From Legionella quinlivanii (GTDB lineage Bacteria; Pseudomonadota; Gammaproteobacteria; Legionellales; Legionellaceae), in assembly GCF_900461555.1 (NCBI RefSeq), contig NZ_UGOX01000001.1, positions 350,001 through 414,000 of the forward strand: a DNA stretch of 64,000 nt, written 5' to 3'. This document shows positions 9,393 through 18,875 of this stretch, piece by piece. The first letter of the stretch is position 1. Every line of letters begins with the position of its first letter. The position numbers and the translations under genes are program-made. The notes beneath the pieces are model-generated. The model was not told the origin of the DNA and searched no databases. It was given only the letters and a program-made list of their open reading frames with translations.

Positions 9393-12017
9393 ATGAGTGT
9401 TGTTAGGGCTAGCTATATCAGCCTTGAGCGTGAAGGCAAGAGACGACCTTATCTGTTAGGTTGCAGCGGCGGCGGTGGACACATCTCAGCGATTAAAGGG
9501 ATTCATAAGTATTTAGAAAAAGAATATGCTAAAGCGGGAATTGATTTTGAGTTTCCCGAGTATGAGCCAGTATTACTGGAACACAAAGGCAACAACCCGT
9601 CTCGCGATTTGATCCTCAGAGGCCAGGGGCTGCTATATGATTATCGAATATCTCCTCTGCTAAAAAAAATCAGCGCGCTCACGCCTATTCCCATTATTCC
9701 CTCCAAGGAAAGCTTGGAGGATGAAACCAAGCGTTTAAACGATGCTGAAAAGAAGCTCAATCGATACTATCGCGATATGCTGCTGGATTATTATGATGCC
9801 GGATATGAAAGTGCAGGGATATGGAACATATTACAGCGTGAGGATGCGGTTACTGAGCTTAAAAAACTAATCGACTTACAAAAAAGCAACGATGATCAAA
9901 ATTATTCTACAGTTAAGGAACGATTATTAGCTGATTTAAAAGCGGCAGCAATTAAAGGAGAGCCTTACACTGAAATAATAAGCACGCAGGCAATGGGGTT
10001 GCCGGCACTTTGTGATGCGGTGATAGAATATAACGAATGGACTAAGCAGTATTACAAGAGCTACAACCAGCTAGTAATTCAGCAATATTTTACTGATTTA
10101 CCTACAGAGGGAGCGGTTCATTTTTTTAATCCCCTGACGCGCCTGAATAAAAAGCAGCAGCAGCAAATGCGTTTGTATGGCGTTGGAATGACGGACGATA
10201 TAATTCGTTTTCATTTCCCCAAGGGAGAGCATTTTGCCGGCATTTATGATGTGCCTGCGAAGGACAATCCGATGGTTCGCCCGGGATTTAAAAATCCTGA
10301 CCTGGATTACAGTCGATATTTTCATGAGCCTTGCAAAATAAGTCTCAAAAATCCGGATGATAGCGAATCAGATTATTCTGTCGCTGCCGACGAGCAGATA
10401 GCGACTATTCTTCTCGGCAGCCAGGCGGGTAATGACACAGTTAAATACATTGAAACCCTTTTAACAAATGGCTACGAGAAAATCTTTGTCCTGGGTGGTC
10501 ATAAATTTAAAAAAGAAATAGATGAAATCGGGGCGCGTTATCCGCATTTGAGTAATCGCATCATTCCTGTATCAACAAATCAGGATGATATTAGTTTAAC
10601 GCCATTACTGACCCGAAGTAATTTGGTCATTCAGCGGGGCGGCGGAGTTAGTGTGATGGAGGCCATGGCCCTGCCCCACAATCCAGAGCAGACCCTTTTA
10701 GTTCATCATGCGGATAATGGCAGCCTGGATGAATCAAGGCTTACGTCTGGCATTCGCTGGGAAGACTGTAATGTTGACCGCCTGCTAAAAGCATTATCTC
10801 AGCAAGGTATTCAGTGTAAAAAAACCTCGCCTAAGCTTGCAAAATCACAAATCCCCAGAGCGAGGCTTCATGCCGCGCTTAATCGGATAGAAAATAATTT
10901 TAAAGCGCAATGGAGGGACGCTCAGCCCGTGCTGTCCACCCATAACCGCAAGCAGTTACTTGAAAAAAATGAGTATCTCGAGAAAGCCATTAAATTTTCA
11001 GCCAGTTTCCGTCAATCGTTAACCTACCTTAATCAATTTATCCTTGAAGATTTTGTGGCCCTTTTATCTCATCCCTTGATCAGGGAAGAGCCAAAACGCC
11101 TGCTGCAAATCATGTCAGGGTATAAGCGCTGTACTACCAAACAAAGCCGTGCAAATTGGGAAATTGTGCTGAATAATTTATTGAGTGAGGATCGACTGAC
11201 CCATTCCTGGCTAAATAAGTTAAGCCATCCTGAAGTCGCTGAGCCTTTTATCACCAAAGAGGTGCTGCGAAGTATCATTTTAAGAATGGTGGAATTACAG
11301 CAAAGTCTTTCAGATAAAGAGCTGCATATTGCGAACAAATTATCAGTTAGTATCATTGAGCGGGCCAGCCTGAATGATTTAAAGGGCTTAAAACAATTAT
11401 TATCCTCCGCCGTTCCACCGAAAGGCACGACTAATGATAATCTAAAGAAATATTACGCTCTTTGTAAGAGTCTCGCCGAACGCCTGCAAACCAGTTCGGA
11501 TGTGCAGGAGTTAAATTATCTTCTTTTAAATCCGAAACCCGGAACTAAAAGTCGGGGAAGTCTGATTGGTGAGCATGGAGAACCTCAGTCCAGATTATTA
11601 TCTTCAGCCGGGCAACTGGAAGATGCTTTAAAAGGTTATATTCAAGGTATGCAGTCTGATTTGAAGAATTATAAAAAAAATCAGTTTCGCTTTTTCAGTC
11701 CCCGATATATGGTTCATTATAATCTTATGCATGAAAAGCTGAATATTGCTGAAACATTACTCACCAACTTAACCCGACTCAAGCAAAAAGAACTCCCTGA
11801 GCAGACGCGGGCAAAATTGATGGCTAAAATGCTGGTGACTGCGCAGAAAGTGAACGAGAAAGTAGTTGATCGGGCGATTTTTGCTTCAAGCGGCAGGTTA
11901 GGCGAGTTGTTAAATTCGCATGTCGGTTTTCTGAAAAACAATTATTCAATTGCCTATCAACAGGGATGCGTCGACTTGCATTCCAAAACGTTTACGGCGA
12001 ACAGCGGGCTTCACTAG
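9393..12017 (+). CDS. Large protein with GT-B glycosyltransferase-like domain (candidate effector)
   Basis: An 874-residue protein. The N-terminal half carries two motifs of GT-B enzymes related to MGDG synthase and MurG: a glycine-rich loop CSGGGGHISA (residues 24-33) that resembles the GGGH loop of those enzymes, and RGGGVSVMEAMALP (~416-429), which matches the nucleotide-sugar binding segment GGxxxxEAxxxGxP. Between them, AQAMGLP-like and LLGSQAGNDTVKYIETLL / KIFVLGGH blocks fit the second Rossmann domain. Residues ~480-874 are alpha-helical, Lys/Leu rich, with no domain I recognise. There is no signal peptide or membrane segment. The large size, standalone gene and helical C-terminal region fit a Legionella translocated effector, but that is inference. 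ATG 9393 has AGGAG just upstream. A sugar-transfer substrate cannot be named. Confidence 0.7.
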   Translation: MSVVRASYISLEREGKRRPYLLGCSGGGGHISAIKGIHKYLEKEYAKAGIDFEFPEYEPVLLEHKGNNPSRDLILRGQGLLYDYRISPLLKKISALTPIPIIPSKESLEDETKRLNDAEKKLNRYYRDMLLDYYDAGYESAGIWNILQREDAVTELKKLIDLQKSNDDQNYSTVKERLLADLKAAAIKGEPYTEIISTQAMGLPALCDAVIEYNEWTKQYYKSYNQLVIQQYFTDLPTEGAVHFFNPLTRLNKKQQQQMRLYGVGMTDDIIRFHFPKGEHFAGIYDVPAKDNPMVRPGFKNPDLDYSRYFHEPCKISLKNPDDSESDYSVAADEQIATILLGSQAGNDTVKYIETLLTNGYEKIFVLGGHKFKKEIDEIGARYPHLSNRIIPVSTNQDDISLTPLLTRSNLVIQRGGGVSVMEAMALPHNPEQTLLVHHADNGSLDESRLTSGIRWEDCNVDRLLKALSQQGIQCKKTSPKLAKSQIPRARLHAALNRIENNFKAQWRDAQPVLSTHNRKQLLEKNEYLEKAIKFSASFRQSLTYLNQFILEDFVALLSHPLIREEPKRLLQIMSGYKRCTTKQSRANWEIVLNNLLSEDRLTHSWLNKLSHPEVAEPFITKEVLRSIILRMVELQQSLSDKELHIANKLSVSIIERASLNDLKGLKQLLSSAVPPKGTTNDNLKKYYALCKSLAERLQTSSDVQELNYLLLNPKPGTKSRGSLIGEHGEPQSRLLSSAGQLEDALKGYIQGMQSDLKNYKKNQFRFFSPRYMVHYNLMHEKLNIAETLLTNLTRLKQKELPEQTRAKLMAKMLVTAQKVNEKVVDRAIFASSGRLGELLNSHVGFLKNNYSIAYQQGCVDLHSKTFTANSGLH

Positions 12018-12132
12018 CCTGCTGGCAGCATCGCAATTTTCTCTTTTTATAGCTTTTCAGCAAGCTGTATTTGTCGACGGGTTGCTGCCCATGATATAAA
12101 TCAGAAGGGTAATCATTTAACAGGAGAATTTT

Positions 12133-12471
12133 GTGTCAAAATTTAATGACGTAACTAAAGGAATCAGCACTCAACTCGCAAAAATGCGCAAGGAAATGCC
12201 TGACGTTATGGCCGGATTTTCTTCTTTAGCTCAGGCTGCTACCAAAGACGGCGCGCTGGATAAAAAAACGAAAGAGCTCATCGCAATGGCTCTGGCCGTC
12301 GCCAATCATTGCCCTGGTTGTATCGGGTTCCATTCACAAGCCCTGGTTAAATTGCAAACTTCGCGTGAAGAGTTGATGGAAACTTTAGCGATGGCTATTT
12401 ATATGGGCGGCGGGCCTTCTTTAATGTATGCGGCAGAAGCGCTTGAAGCCTTTGAAGAGTTTAGTGCCTAG
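12133..12471 (+). CDS. Carboxymuconolactone decarboxylase / AhpD-like protein
   Basis: A 112-residue protein of the AhpD-like carboxymuconolactone decarboxylase superfamily. The CxxC plus downstream His motif CPGCIGFH (Cys60, Cys63, His67) is characteristic of alkylhydroperoxidase-type members, which use the cysteine pair in thiol-dependent redox chemistry. The surrounding helices (TKELIAMALAVANHC and REELMETLAMAIYMGGG) match the family core. Start is GTG at 12133 with CAGGAGAA upstream. The gene appears monocistronic. Confidence 0.92.
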   Translation: MSKFNDVTKGISTQLAKMRKEMPDVMAGFSSLAQAATKDGALDKKTKELIAMALAVANHCPGCIGFHSQALVKLQTSREELMETLAMAIYMGGGPSLMYAAEALEAFEEFSA

Positions 12472-12491
12472 GTTCAGGCTATTAGAAAAAA

Positions 12492-12577
12492 TCCCCTCTT
12501 CCAAGCAGGGAGAGGGCTAGGGTGAGGGTTGATTTTAAATCCCTCTCTCTAACTCTCTCCCAGAGGGAGAGAGAATT
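12492..12577. repeat. Palindromic intergenic repeat (CCCTCTCCC-type)
   Basis: The left arm, around 12492-12528 (CCCCTCTTCC...AGGGAGAGGGCTAGGGTGAGGG), is imperfectly complementary to the right arm around 12540-12573 (CCCTCTCTCTAACTCTCTCCCAGAGGGAGAGAG). Such elements occur in many proteobacterial intergenic regions. It lies between convergent genes and could fold into a long hairpin in RNA, acting as a terminator for both. Confidence 0.75.
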
Positions 12578-12610
12578 TTGGCAGAATCTTATATAAGAAT
12601 TGAAATCAGT

Positions 12611-13096
12611 TTAGGAAGGCAAGCCCAAAACTGAACTCATATGTTGCATGCGCGCTGTTTTTCCTGGAGCTGAATTGGATGAAGCAGCTGGAGCGGCTGC
12701 ATTCCCCTGGCAGGGAAAACTTTTCATTACACCAAGCCAGGCGACCTGAGACACGGTCATTTTACTTTTGTCGCTTTCCTGACTTGAGATACTGTTATAG
12801 GTTTGAACAATGATGTTATTCATCGTCATTGCATCCAGTTTTTTTCCTTCGGGCAGGCAGAATAACTGACGTCCCTGACTTTTTGCTAAATCATTAGCCT
12901 GAGTCAGTGTTTCGGCAATACTTTCTGCAGTGATAATCAGAACATTCCGGGCTGAGCGTGCCCAGGCCTGGGATTGGGCGTCGGCTTTCATTTCCATCTG
13001 CGGGATATTATTTGAAATGTTGATATAATGATCAATAGTGTCTGCTTTGACCAGGAAAGACAAGATAGATAACATTAGAAATAAATAGGTCCGCAT
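12611..13096 (-). CDS. Rap1a/Tai-like small secreted protein
   Basis: A 161-residue exported protein with a signal peptide (cut near SFLVKA-DT, residue ~18). The C-terminal half has the pattern of the Rap1a/Tai family: FCLPEGKKLD, a helix with TMNNIIVQTYNSI, and a closing AWLGVMKSFPC. The paired cysteines (FCLP and FPC) probably form a disulfide. Founding members neutralise type VI secretion amidases, but the family is broad and many members are not immunity proteins; no cognate toxin is adjacent. I chose ATG at 13096 (AGGA about 7-9 bases upstream) over TTG at 13099. Confidence 0.75.
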   Translation of the reverse strand: MRTYLFLMLSILSFLVKADTIDHYINISNNIPQMEMKADAQSQAWARSARNVLIITAESIAETLTQANDLAKSQGRQLFCLPEGKKLDAMTMNNIIVQTYNSISSQESDKSKMTVSQVAWLGVMKSFPCQGNAAAPAASSNSAPGKTARMQHMSSVLGLPS

Positions 13097-13159
13097 CAAT
13101 AGTTCCTGTTAGCAGTTCGATAGAACAGACTCTACAAACTCTTCCGGAAATAATCAAGA

Positions 13160-13456
13160 TTAATGAGGATAAACGGGCAGGTAGTTGAAATAACTTTGCA
13201 GACATTCAGAACCGCATTCATCGTGAGTATTATCCAGACAAAGAAAAAAAGATTTGGCCCCCCGCTTTCTGGCTTCCCGCATTGCATCATCCAGCGTTGA
13301 GAATGAAGCCAGGTCAGCTCCCTTGTGCAAATAATCTGTCTTATGGTTTGCAATTAACTCAACCAGGTATTGATGTAATTCAGTTGGTGAATAAATGAGC
13401 CCTACCGGATTGTCTTCCGATAACTCCAATATTCCCTCTCGTGATAAATTATCCAT
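13160..13456 (-). CDS. Hypothetical small protein
   Basis: A 98-residue soluble protein I do not recognise. It has the segments LIYSPTELHQYLVELI and MREARKRGAKSFFLCLDNTHDECGSECLQSYF (abridged), with three cysteines in the last third. There is no signal peptide or membrane segment. The ribosome-binding site is weak. It lies between the Rap1a/Tai-like gene and radC on the same strand, with gaps of about 60-80 bases on each side. Confidence 0.6.
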   Translation of the reverse strand: MDNLSREGILELSEDNPVGLIYSPTELHQYLVELIANHKTDYLHKGADLASFSTLDDAMREARKRGAKSFFLCLDNTHDECGSECLQSYFNYLPVYPH

Positions 13457-13535
13457 AGTCGCTTTAGATAGAAAATAACCATGTTATAAATTATAGCAAA
13501 TTGGTTTTGAATTTGACAAAAGCCCGGTTTTTAGG

Positions 13536-14219
13536 CTAATGACAAGCCTGTTTTCTCTGCTCCAGAATGGAGAACACTTCATTATCACCAATCACCAGAT
13601 GATCGAGCAGCTGAACATCAATCAGCTTAAGCGCCTGACTCAGGCATTCGGTAACCCGATAGTCTTGCTGGCTTGCTTCACATAATCCTGAAGGGTGATT
13701 ATGGGCAATGATGACCGCGGCAGCATTCAGTTTGAGTGCGCGCTCCACCAGGGGTCGCGGGTGAACAGTAGCCGCATTGATAGTGCCGCGAAATAATTCT
13801 TCATAGCAGATAACCCGGTACTGACTATCCAGAAATAAAACTGCAAAAATCTCATTTTTCTTGTCGCGTAACTGACGTTTGATATAGCGATAAGTTTGCT
13901 CTGTATTGCCAAGCTGCTGGTCTTTTTTCAACGTGATAAATTCGCTGCGCAGGCAAATCTCACGCGCCGCCTGTAGCTGCAGGTATTTCACCTGCCCAAG
14001 ACCTGGAATGCACTTGAACCCTTGTATATCTGCATTAAGAATCGCACGCAAATCACCAAATGTTTTAAGTAAATCCTGAGCTAACTGCAGACAAGAGCGT
14101 TTGCCGTTACCAGAGCTGATAAAAATTGCAAGCAACTCCGTATCAGACAGCTTTTCGGCGCCAATAGTTGCCAGTTTTTCGCGCAAATCCAGGGATTGCG
14201 CGTTAAACAAATTTGTCAT
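13536..14219 (-). CDS. radC: RadC/JAB-domain family protein
   Basis: A 227-residue RadC-family protein. The N-terminal part (~1-75) has helix-hairpin-helix features (GLGQVKYLQLQAAREICLR). The C-terminal JAB/MPN-like metalloprotease fold carries HNHPSG (AHNHPSGLCEASQQD) with the conserved Asp downstream (HxHxxG...D). Once thought to act in DNA repair; the true function is unsettled. I start it at ATG 14219 (MTNLFNAQSLDLREKL), where AAGGAATAAG provides a ribosome-binding site, rather than TTG 14282, which would run through the coaBC promoter region. Divergent from coaBC. Confidence 0.92.
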   Translation of the reverse strand: MTNLFNAQSLDLREKLATIGAEKLSDTELLAIFISSGNGKRSCLQLAQDLLKTFGDLRAILNADIQGFKCIPGLGQVKYLQLQAAREICLRSEFITLKKDQQLGNTEQTYRYIKRQLRDKKNEIFAVLFLDSQYRVICYEELFRGTINAATVHPRPLVERALKLNAAAVIIAHNHPSGLCEASQQDYRVTECLSQALKLIDVQLLDHLVIGDNEVFSILEQRKQACH

Positions 14220-14284
14220 TCTTATTCCTTTATAGCGAGGTTTGTGTTTTGATCGGGGATTATTCTTATCAAAACTGTTCAAGC

Positions 14285-15511
14285 ATGCAAGATTTTGAAG
14301 ATAAAAAAATACTGTTAGGTGTTTGCGGGGGTATTGCCGCCTATAAATCTGCTTATTTAGTTCGTGAACTGACCCGACTGGGTGCAGAGGTGCAGGTGGT
14401 GATGACCAGAGCCGCCACAGAATTTATTTCTCCCATGACCTTTCAAGCCCTAAGCGGCAAAGAAGTACGCATGGATTTATTCGATCCACAAGCTGAACGT
14501 TCAATGGGACACATTGAATTGGCACGTTGGGCCGATTATTTAGTCATTGCACCGGCGACCGCGAATTGTTTGGCCAGGATGGCTCAGGGGCTGGCTGATG
14601 ATTTACTTTCGACGCTGTATCTGGTGGCCAATATTCCTGTCCTTGTATGCCCGGCAATGAATCACAGTATGTGGGATCATCCGGCGACTCGTGATAACTG
14701 CGAGCTGTTGAGGCAGCGTGGCGTGGTTTTTGTCGGACCCGATGAAGGAGAGCAGGCCTGTGGAGAGTTTGGCCCGGGAAGAATGGCAGAGGCAACGGCT
14801 GTAATCAGCAGTTTACGCCTGCTGAAAGTTCGCCGGCTCCTGGCAGGGCAACATGTCCTTATCACCGCGGGTCCCACCCGGGAAGCCCTGGATCCGGTAC
14901 GATACATCAGTAATCACAGTTCTGGACGTATGGGCTATGCGCTGGCTGAAGCGGCCTGCATGGCAGGAGCTCAGGTCGTATTGATCAGCGGACCTACTGA
15001 TTTGCCGCGTCCATCCAATATCGAATGCCATCGGGTCATTTCTGCCAAAGAAATGTTTGACAAGGTAATGGAGCATTTAAAACCAGGAACTTTATTTATT
15101 GGATGCGCTGCAGTGGCTGATTATTCCCCTGTAACTGCGGCTTCGCAAAAAATCAAGAAGCAGCAGGGCCAAAAGCCAGTTATTGAATTAGAGCTTAATC
15201 CGGATATTTTAAGCCGTGTTGCGCAGTCTAAAAAGGCGGGGTTGGTGATGGGCTTTGCCGCTGAAACTAATAACCTGATCGAAAACGCCAGGCAAAAGCT
15301 GAAAAATAAGCAACTTGACTTAATTGTGGCAAATCAGGTGGGGAACGGCTTAGGGTTTGATCGTCTGGAAAATGAAGTAGTGGTTATCTCGCAAAAAGAA
15401 GAAATCCATTTGCCCTTGAATAATAAACAGCGATTGGCTGCTGATCTTATTGCAATACTGGCTTCAACTCTTCAAAATGTCGCCTCATCTGAAGTTTCTG
15501 GAGATAACTGA
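14285..15511 (+). CDS. coaBC: Bifunctional phosphopantothenoylcysteine decarboxylase / phosphopantothenate-cysteine ligase
   Basis: A 408-residue CoaBC, covering two steps of coenzyme A synthesis. The N-terminal flavoprotein half (CoaC) begins [20 protein letters not shown] and contains [16 protein letters not shown] (the PxMNxxMW motif) and the active-site Cys of [11 protein letters not shown]. The CoaB half starts near residue 190 with [29 protein letters not shown] and includes KIKKQ and NPDIL. ATG 14285 is chosen because the family begins just before the flavin loop; an upstream in-frame TTG at 14213 would overlap radC. Its stop overlaps the dut start by one base (TGATG). Confidence 0.95.
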   Translation: MQDFEDKKILLGVCGGIAAYKSAYLVRELTRLGAEVQVVMTRAATEFISPMTFQALSGKEVRMDLFDPQAERSMGHIELARWADYLVIAPATANCLARMAQGLADDLLSTLYLVANIPVLVCPAMNHSMWDHPATRDNCELLRQRGVVFVGPDEGEQACGEFGPGRMAEATAVISSLRLLKVRRLLAGQHVLITAGPTREALDPVRYISNHSSGRMGYALAEAACMAGAQVVLISGPTDLPRPSNIECHRVISAKEMFDKVMEHLKPGTLFIGCAAVADYSPVTAASQKIKKQQGQKPVIELELNPDILSRVAQSKKAGLVMGFAAETNNLIENARQKLKNKQLDLIVANQVGNGLGFDRLENEVVVISQKEEIHLPLNNKQRLAADLIAILASTLQNVASSEVSGDN

Positions 15512-15969
15512 TGGAACACGCAATTCAACTTAAAATCCTGGATCCCCGTCTTGGGAACAGTATCCCGTTGCCATCGTATGCCACTGAAGGGTCTGCTGGT
15601 CTTGATTTACGGGTCTGTATCGATGAACCTATGCAAATTGCTGGCGGTGAGACGGTTCTTTTGCCAACCGGCCTGGCTATTTACATCGCAAATCCGCAAT
15701 TGGCAGCTGTTATTCTGCCTCGTTCTGGTTTAGGACATAAACACGGTATTGTGCTGGGTAATCTCGTAGGGCTTATTGATTCTGATTATCAGGGGGAATT
15801 AAAAATTTCTTGCTGGAACCGTAATCAGGAGCATTTTACTGTGAATCCTGGCGAACGTATTGCACAATTGGTTTTCTTGCCAGTTGTTCAGTGCCAGTTT
15901 AAATTGGTGGATGCTTTTATCGAAACCCCACGCGGTGAGGGCGGTTTTGGCAGCTCAGGGAGAGGCTGA
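15511..15969 (+). CDS. dut: Deoxyuridine 5'-triphosphate nucleotidohydrolase (dUTPase)
   Basis: A 152-residue trimeric dUTPase that hydrolyses dUTP to dUMP and PPi. The family motifs are in order: AGLDLRVC (motif 1), [12 protein letters not shown] (2), [16 protein letters not shown] (3), [14 protein letters not shown] (4) and the C-terminal [10 protein letters not shown] (5), the flexible P-loop-like tail. All five motifs are intact and the length is standard. It is translationally coupled to coaBC upstream and algC downstream (TGATG overlaps at both ends). Confidence 0.97.
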   Translation: MEHAIQLKILDPRLGNSIPLPSYATEGSAGLDLRVCIDEPMQIAGGETVLLPTGLAIYIANPQLAAVILPRSGLGHKHGIVLGNLVGLIDSDYQGELKISCWNRNQEHFTVNPGERIAQLVFLPVVQCQFKLVDAFIETPRGEGGFGSSGRG

Positions 15970-17357
15970 TGCCTTATGTTGAAAAAGAAGTAAGCCCGCT
16001 GGTATTTCGTGCTTACGATATTCGCGGCGTGATTGATGAAAATTTTAATGAGGATGCTTTTTATAGCATTGGAAAAGCACTCAGCGTACGCATGAAAGCT
16101 TTGAATCGCAGCAGTATTTTTCTTGCTCGTGATGGACGCCTGACCAGTGAGCGTCTGGCAGAAGCATTAAAATGCGGTCTGCTTGGCAGCGGAATCGATG
16201 TGATTGAACTCGGGGCGGTATCCAGCCCTGTGCTGTACTATGCCACTCATCTGCCGCAAGCGGATTCGGGCCTCATTGTGACTGCAAGTCATAATCCAGC
16301 CGAATATAATGGGATTAAAATGGTCCTGGCGGGTAAAACGCTGACCAAATCTGAAATCATGGATTTATACCAAATCATCCAGAATGGCCAATACATAGAG
16401 GGACAGGGGAAAAGCTCTTTCCTGAATATTCTGGATGCCTATGCCGATCTGGTTGTTTCAAATGTGCATGTCGCTCGGCCATTCAAAATAGTTGTGGATT
16501 GTGGCAATGGTATCGCAGGCCCGCTTGTCCCCAAAGTTTTGGAACGCCTGGGTTGTGAGGTGATTCCTCTGCATTGTGAGGTAGATGGCCATTTTCCCAA
16601 TCATCACCCCGATCCCACTATTGAAGAAAATTTAACAGAGTTAAAGGATACGATCAGAAAGCATCAGGCTGATATTGGGCTGGCCTTTGATGGGGATGCG
16701 GATCGTCTGGGGGTAATTACCGAAACAGGGGAAATGATCTGGCCCGATCGTCTGATGATGTTTTACGCTCGCGATCTATTGAAGAAAACGAAAAATGCGA
16801 CCATCGTTTTTGATGTGAAATGTTCTTCGTTTTTAACCCGGATTATCGAACAGGGTGACGGTGTGGCGCAAATGTGTCCGACTGGCCATTCAATCGTTAA
16901 GTCAGTGATGGAAGAAAAAGGGGCTATTCTGGCTGGCGAGATGAGCGGGCATTTGTTCTTCAAAGATCGCTGGTTTGGCTTTGATGATGCTTTATACAGC
17001 GCCTGCCGCTTGCTGGAGCTCTTAAGTCAAAGCCCGCTAAGTCCCAGTCAGCAGTTTGCGCAAATCCCGATAAGTGTCAATACGCCGGAAATTAAAATCC
17101 CAATGGCAGAAAAAGACAAATTTCTGTTTATGCAGGAGTTTGAAAAGAAAGCAGAATTTCCGAAAGGGCGCGTTATAGGAATCGATGGCCTACGAGTGGA
17201 GTTTTCAAATGGATGGGGTTTATTAAGAGCTTCCAATACCACCCCTTGTCTGATTGCAAGATTCGAGGCGGAGGATGAAAATGCTCTGGAACTAATTAAA
17301 ACGCTGTTTCGTAAACAGATTAATCAGATTAATCCGGGATTGGAGTTACCTTTTTAA
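15969..17357 (+). CDS. algC: Phosphomannomutase/phosphoglucomutase
   Basis: A 462-residue alpha-D-phosphohexomutase. Catalytic phosphoserine loop: TASHNPAEYNG (~residues 106-116). Metal loop: FDGDADRLG (~239-247). Sugar-binding loop: GEMSGHLFF (~324-332). Phosphate-binding C-terminal loop: RASNTTPCL. It interconverts mannose- or glucose-1- and 6-phosphates for LPS and other surface polysaccharides. The neighbours coaBC-dut-algC are in the same order as in Pseudomonas, supporting the AlgC-type assignment. Confidence 0.93.
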   Translation: MPYVEKEVSPLVFRAYDIRGVIDENFNEDAFYSIGKALSVRMKALNRSSIFLARDGRLTSERLAEALKCGLLGSGIDVIELGAVSSPVLYYATHLPQADSGLIVTASHNPAEYNGIKMVLAGKTLTKSEIMDLYQIIQNGQYIEGQGKSSFLNILDAYADLVVSNVHVARPFKIVVDCGNGIAGPLVPKVLERLGCEVIPLHCEVDGHFPNHHPDPTIEENLTELKDTIRKHQADIGLAFDGDADRLGVITETGEMIWPDRLMMFYARDLLKKTKNATIVFDVKCSSFLTRIIEQGDGVAQMCPTGHSIVKSVMEEKGAILAGEMSGHLFFKDRWFGFDDALYSACRLLELLSQSPLSPSQQFAQIPISVNTPEIKIPMAEKDKFLFMQEFEKKAEFPKGRVIGIDGLRVEFSNGWGLLRASNTTPCLIARFEAEDENALELIKTLFRKQINQINPGLELPF

Positions 17358-17388
17358 TTGTTGTTTATTCGTAGAGCGCATCAAGATA

Positions 17389-17592
17389 ACTGGATTCTGC
17401 GGATAAACCGGCGTCGTTGCTTAAATAAAATAGCTGTCTAAAAGGCAGTCTTTGCGAGCATCAGCGAAGCAATCCAGCTCATAGCCCTGCTTAAGGTTTG
17501 AACTGGTTGCTTCACTCCGTTCGCAAAGACAACAGCTTAATTGCCTGGTTCTATTACGCAACAACGTCGGCTTGTCCGAGGGGTCCAGGAGT
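17389..17592. repeat. Nested inverted-repeat element (copy 1)
   Basis: Outer imperfect arms (about 17390-17420, CTGGATTCTGCGG...GTCGTTGC; and about 17558-17589, GCAACAACGTCGG...TCCAGG) enclose an inner palindrome at 17448-17530 that begins GTCTTTGCGAGCATCAGCG and ends CCGTTCGCAAAGAC. The element has no coding capacity. A related copy in the opposite orientation lies at 62155-62330. It fills most of the 287-base gap between algC and amtB. Confidence 0.85.
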
Positions 17593-17644
17593 CTAGTAAG
17601 CCAGATTAGAATAGACAGTAAGTCTTCATGAATAAGGATATATT

Positions 17645-18871
17645 ATGGATCATGGAAATATAGCCTGGATGCTAATATCCTGTGCTCTGGTAATGTTGAT
17701 GACGCCTGGCCTTGCCTTTTTTTACTCTGGTTTAAGTCCAGTACGAAACACTTTGAATACAATCAAAATGAGTTTTATTTGTCTGGCAATCATCCCGCTT
17801 ATCTGGGCGGTTTTTGGGTATTCTTTAGTTTATGGCGGGAGTAGTCAATGGCTGGGAAATTTTGATTACCTGGGGCTCGCGGGTTTATTTTCTGCGGAAA
17901 ATAAGAGTCTGCCTATTCCCATCCCGCTGTTTATGTTATTTCAAATGATGTTCGCAGTCGTTTCTCCGGCCATTATTTCCGGTGCGCTGGTGGGGCGGAT
18001 GAAATTCAGCAGCTACATTTTATTTGTGCTTTTTTGGACCATTCTTGTTTATATTCCCTTGGCGCACTGGGTTTGGGGTGTTAATGGGTGGTTAGCCCAG
18101 ATAGGCGCCATCGATTTTGCCGGAGGGATTGTAGTTCATATCAGTGCCGGATTTTCTGCATTGATTGCCGCTATTATTCTTGGGCCAAGAATAGGTCTAT
18201 CGCAGCAAAAAAATCGCCCTCATAATATCCCTTTTGTGGTTCTTGGTGCTTCAATGTTATGGTTTGGCTGGTTTGGATTTAACGCAGGCTCTGCCTCCGC
18301 TGCCAATGATTTAGCTATTTGCGCAGCCATTACCACAATGCTGGCTGCAAGCTCCGCGGTTACTACCTGGACGTTGCTATTATGGGCGCGCGGAAAAAGG
18401 CCTTCTGCAGTGGGTGCATCGGCTGCCGCGGTGATTGGCCTCGTGGCTGTCACGCCTGCATCAGGCTTCGTTACCCCTATGGGGGCCATCGTTATTGGCA
18501 GTATTACGGCAATCATTGCGCAGTTTTGCCTGGATTTCCTCAATCGTTTCGAAAAGGTCGATGATGCGGCGGATGTTTTTGTCTGTCATGGCATCTCGGG
18601 TGTAATTGGTTCTGTTTTGACAGGCGTATTTGCCACGGTAACTATGAACTCCGCTGGTAAGAACGGTTTGCTGGCGGGAAACACTATGCTGATAGTCTAC
18701 CAGTTGATAGCAGTCATTGTTGCGATTGTCATCTCAATACTTGGCACGGCATTAATTCTTTTTACTTTAAAAAGGCTGATTAACATCCGATCAACCCCCG
18801 AGGAAGAAATTCAAGGAGTAGATATCATTGAGCACGGCGAAAAGGCTTATGATCATACGCTTTCACCCTGA
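17645..18871 (+). CDS. amtB: Ammonium transporter
   Basis: A 408-residue Amt/MEP/Rh channel with about 11 membrane segments starting near the N-terminus (MDHGNIAWMLISCALVMLMTPGLAFFYSG, abridged). Family marks: GLAFFYSGL, FWTILVYIPLAHWVWG (with the pore histidine region), GGIVVHISAGFSALIAA with one of the twin pore histidines (VHIS), and FVCHGISGVIGSVLTG with the second (CHG). It conducts ammonium across the inner membrane. No glnK (PII) gene is adjacent. AATAAGGATATATT precedes the start. Confidence 0.95.
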   Translation: MDHGNIAWMLISCALVMLMTPGLAFFYSGLSPVRNTLNTIKMSFICLAIIPLIWAVFGYSLVYGGSSQWLGNFDYLGLAGLFSAENKSLPIPIPLFMLFQMMFAVVSPAIISGALVGRMKFSSYILFVLFWTILVYIPLAHWVWGVNGWLAQIGAIDFAGGIVVHISAGFSALIAAIILGPRIGLSQQKNRPHNIPFVVLGASMLWFGWFGFNAGSASAANDLAICAAITTMLAASSAVTTWTLLLWARGKRPSAVGASAAAVIGLVAVTPASGFVTPMGAIVIGSITAIIAQFCLDFLNRFEKVDDAADVFVCHGISGVIGSVLTGVFATVTMNSAGKNGLLAGNTMLIVYQLIAVIVAIVISILGTALILFTLKRLINIRSTPEEEIQGVDIIEHGEKAYDHTLSP

Positions 18872-18875
18872 AATA

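Noticed and set aside
14213-14284. Upstream TTG start extending CoaBC by 24 residues
   Set aside because: It would overlap radC and add a sequence absent from the family; ATG 14285 fits the flavin loop position.
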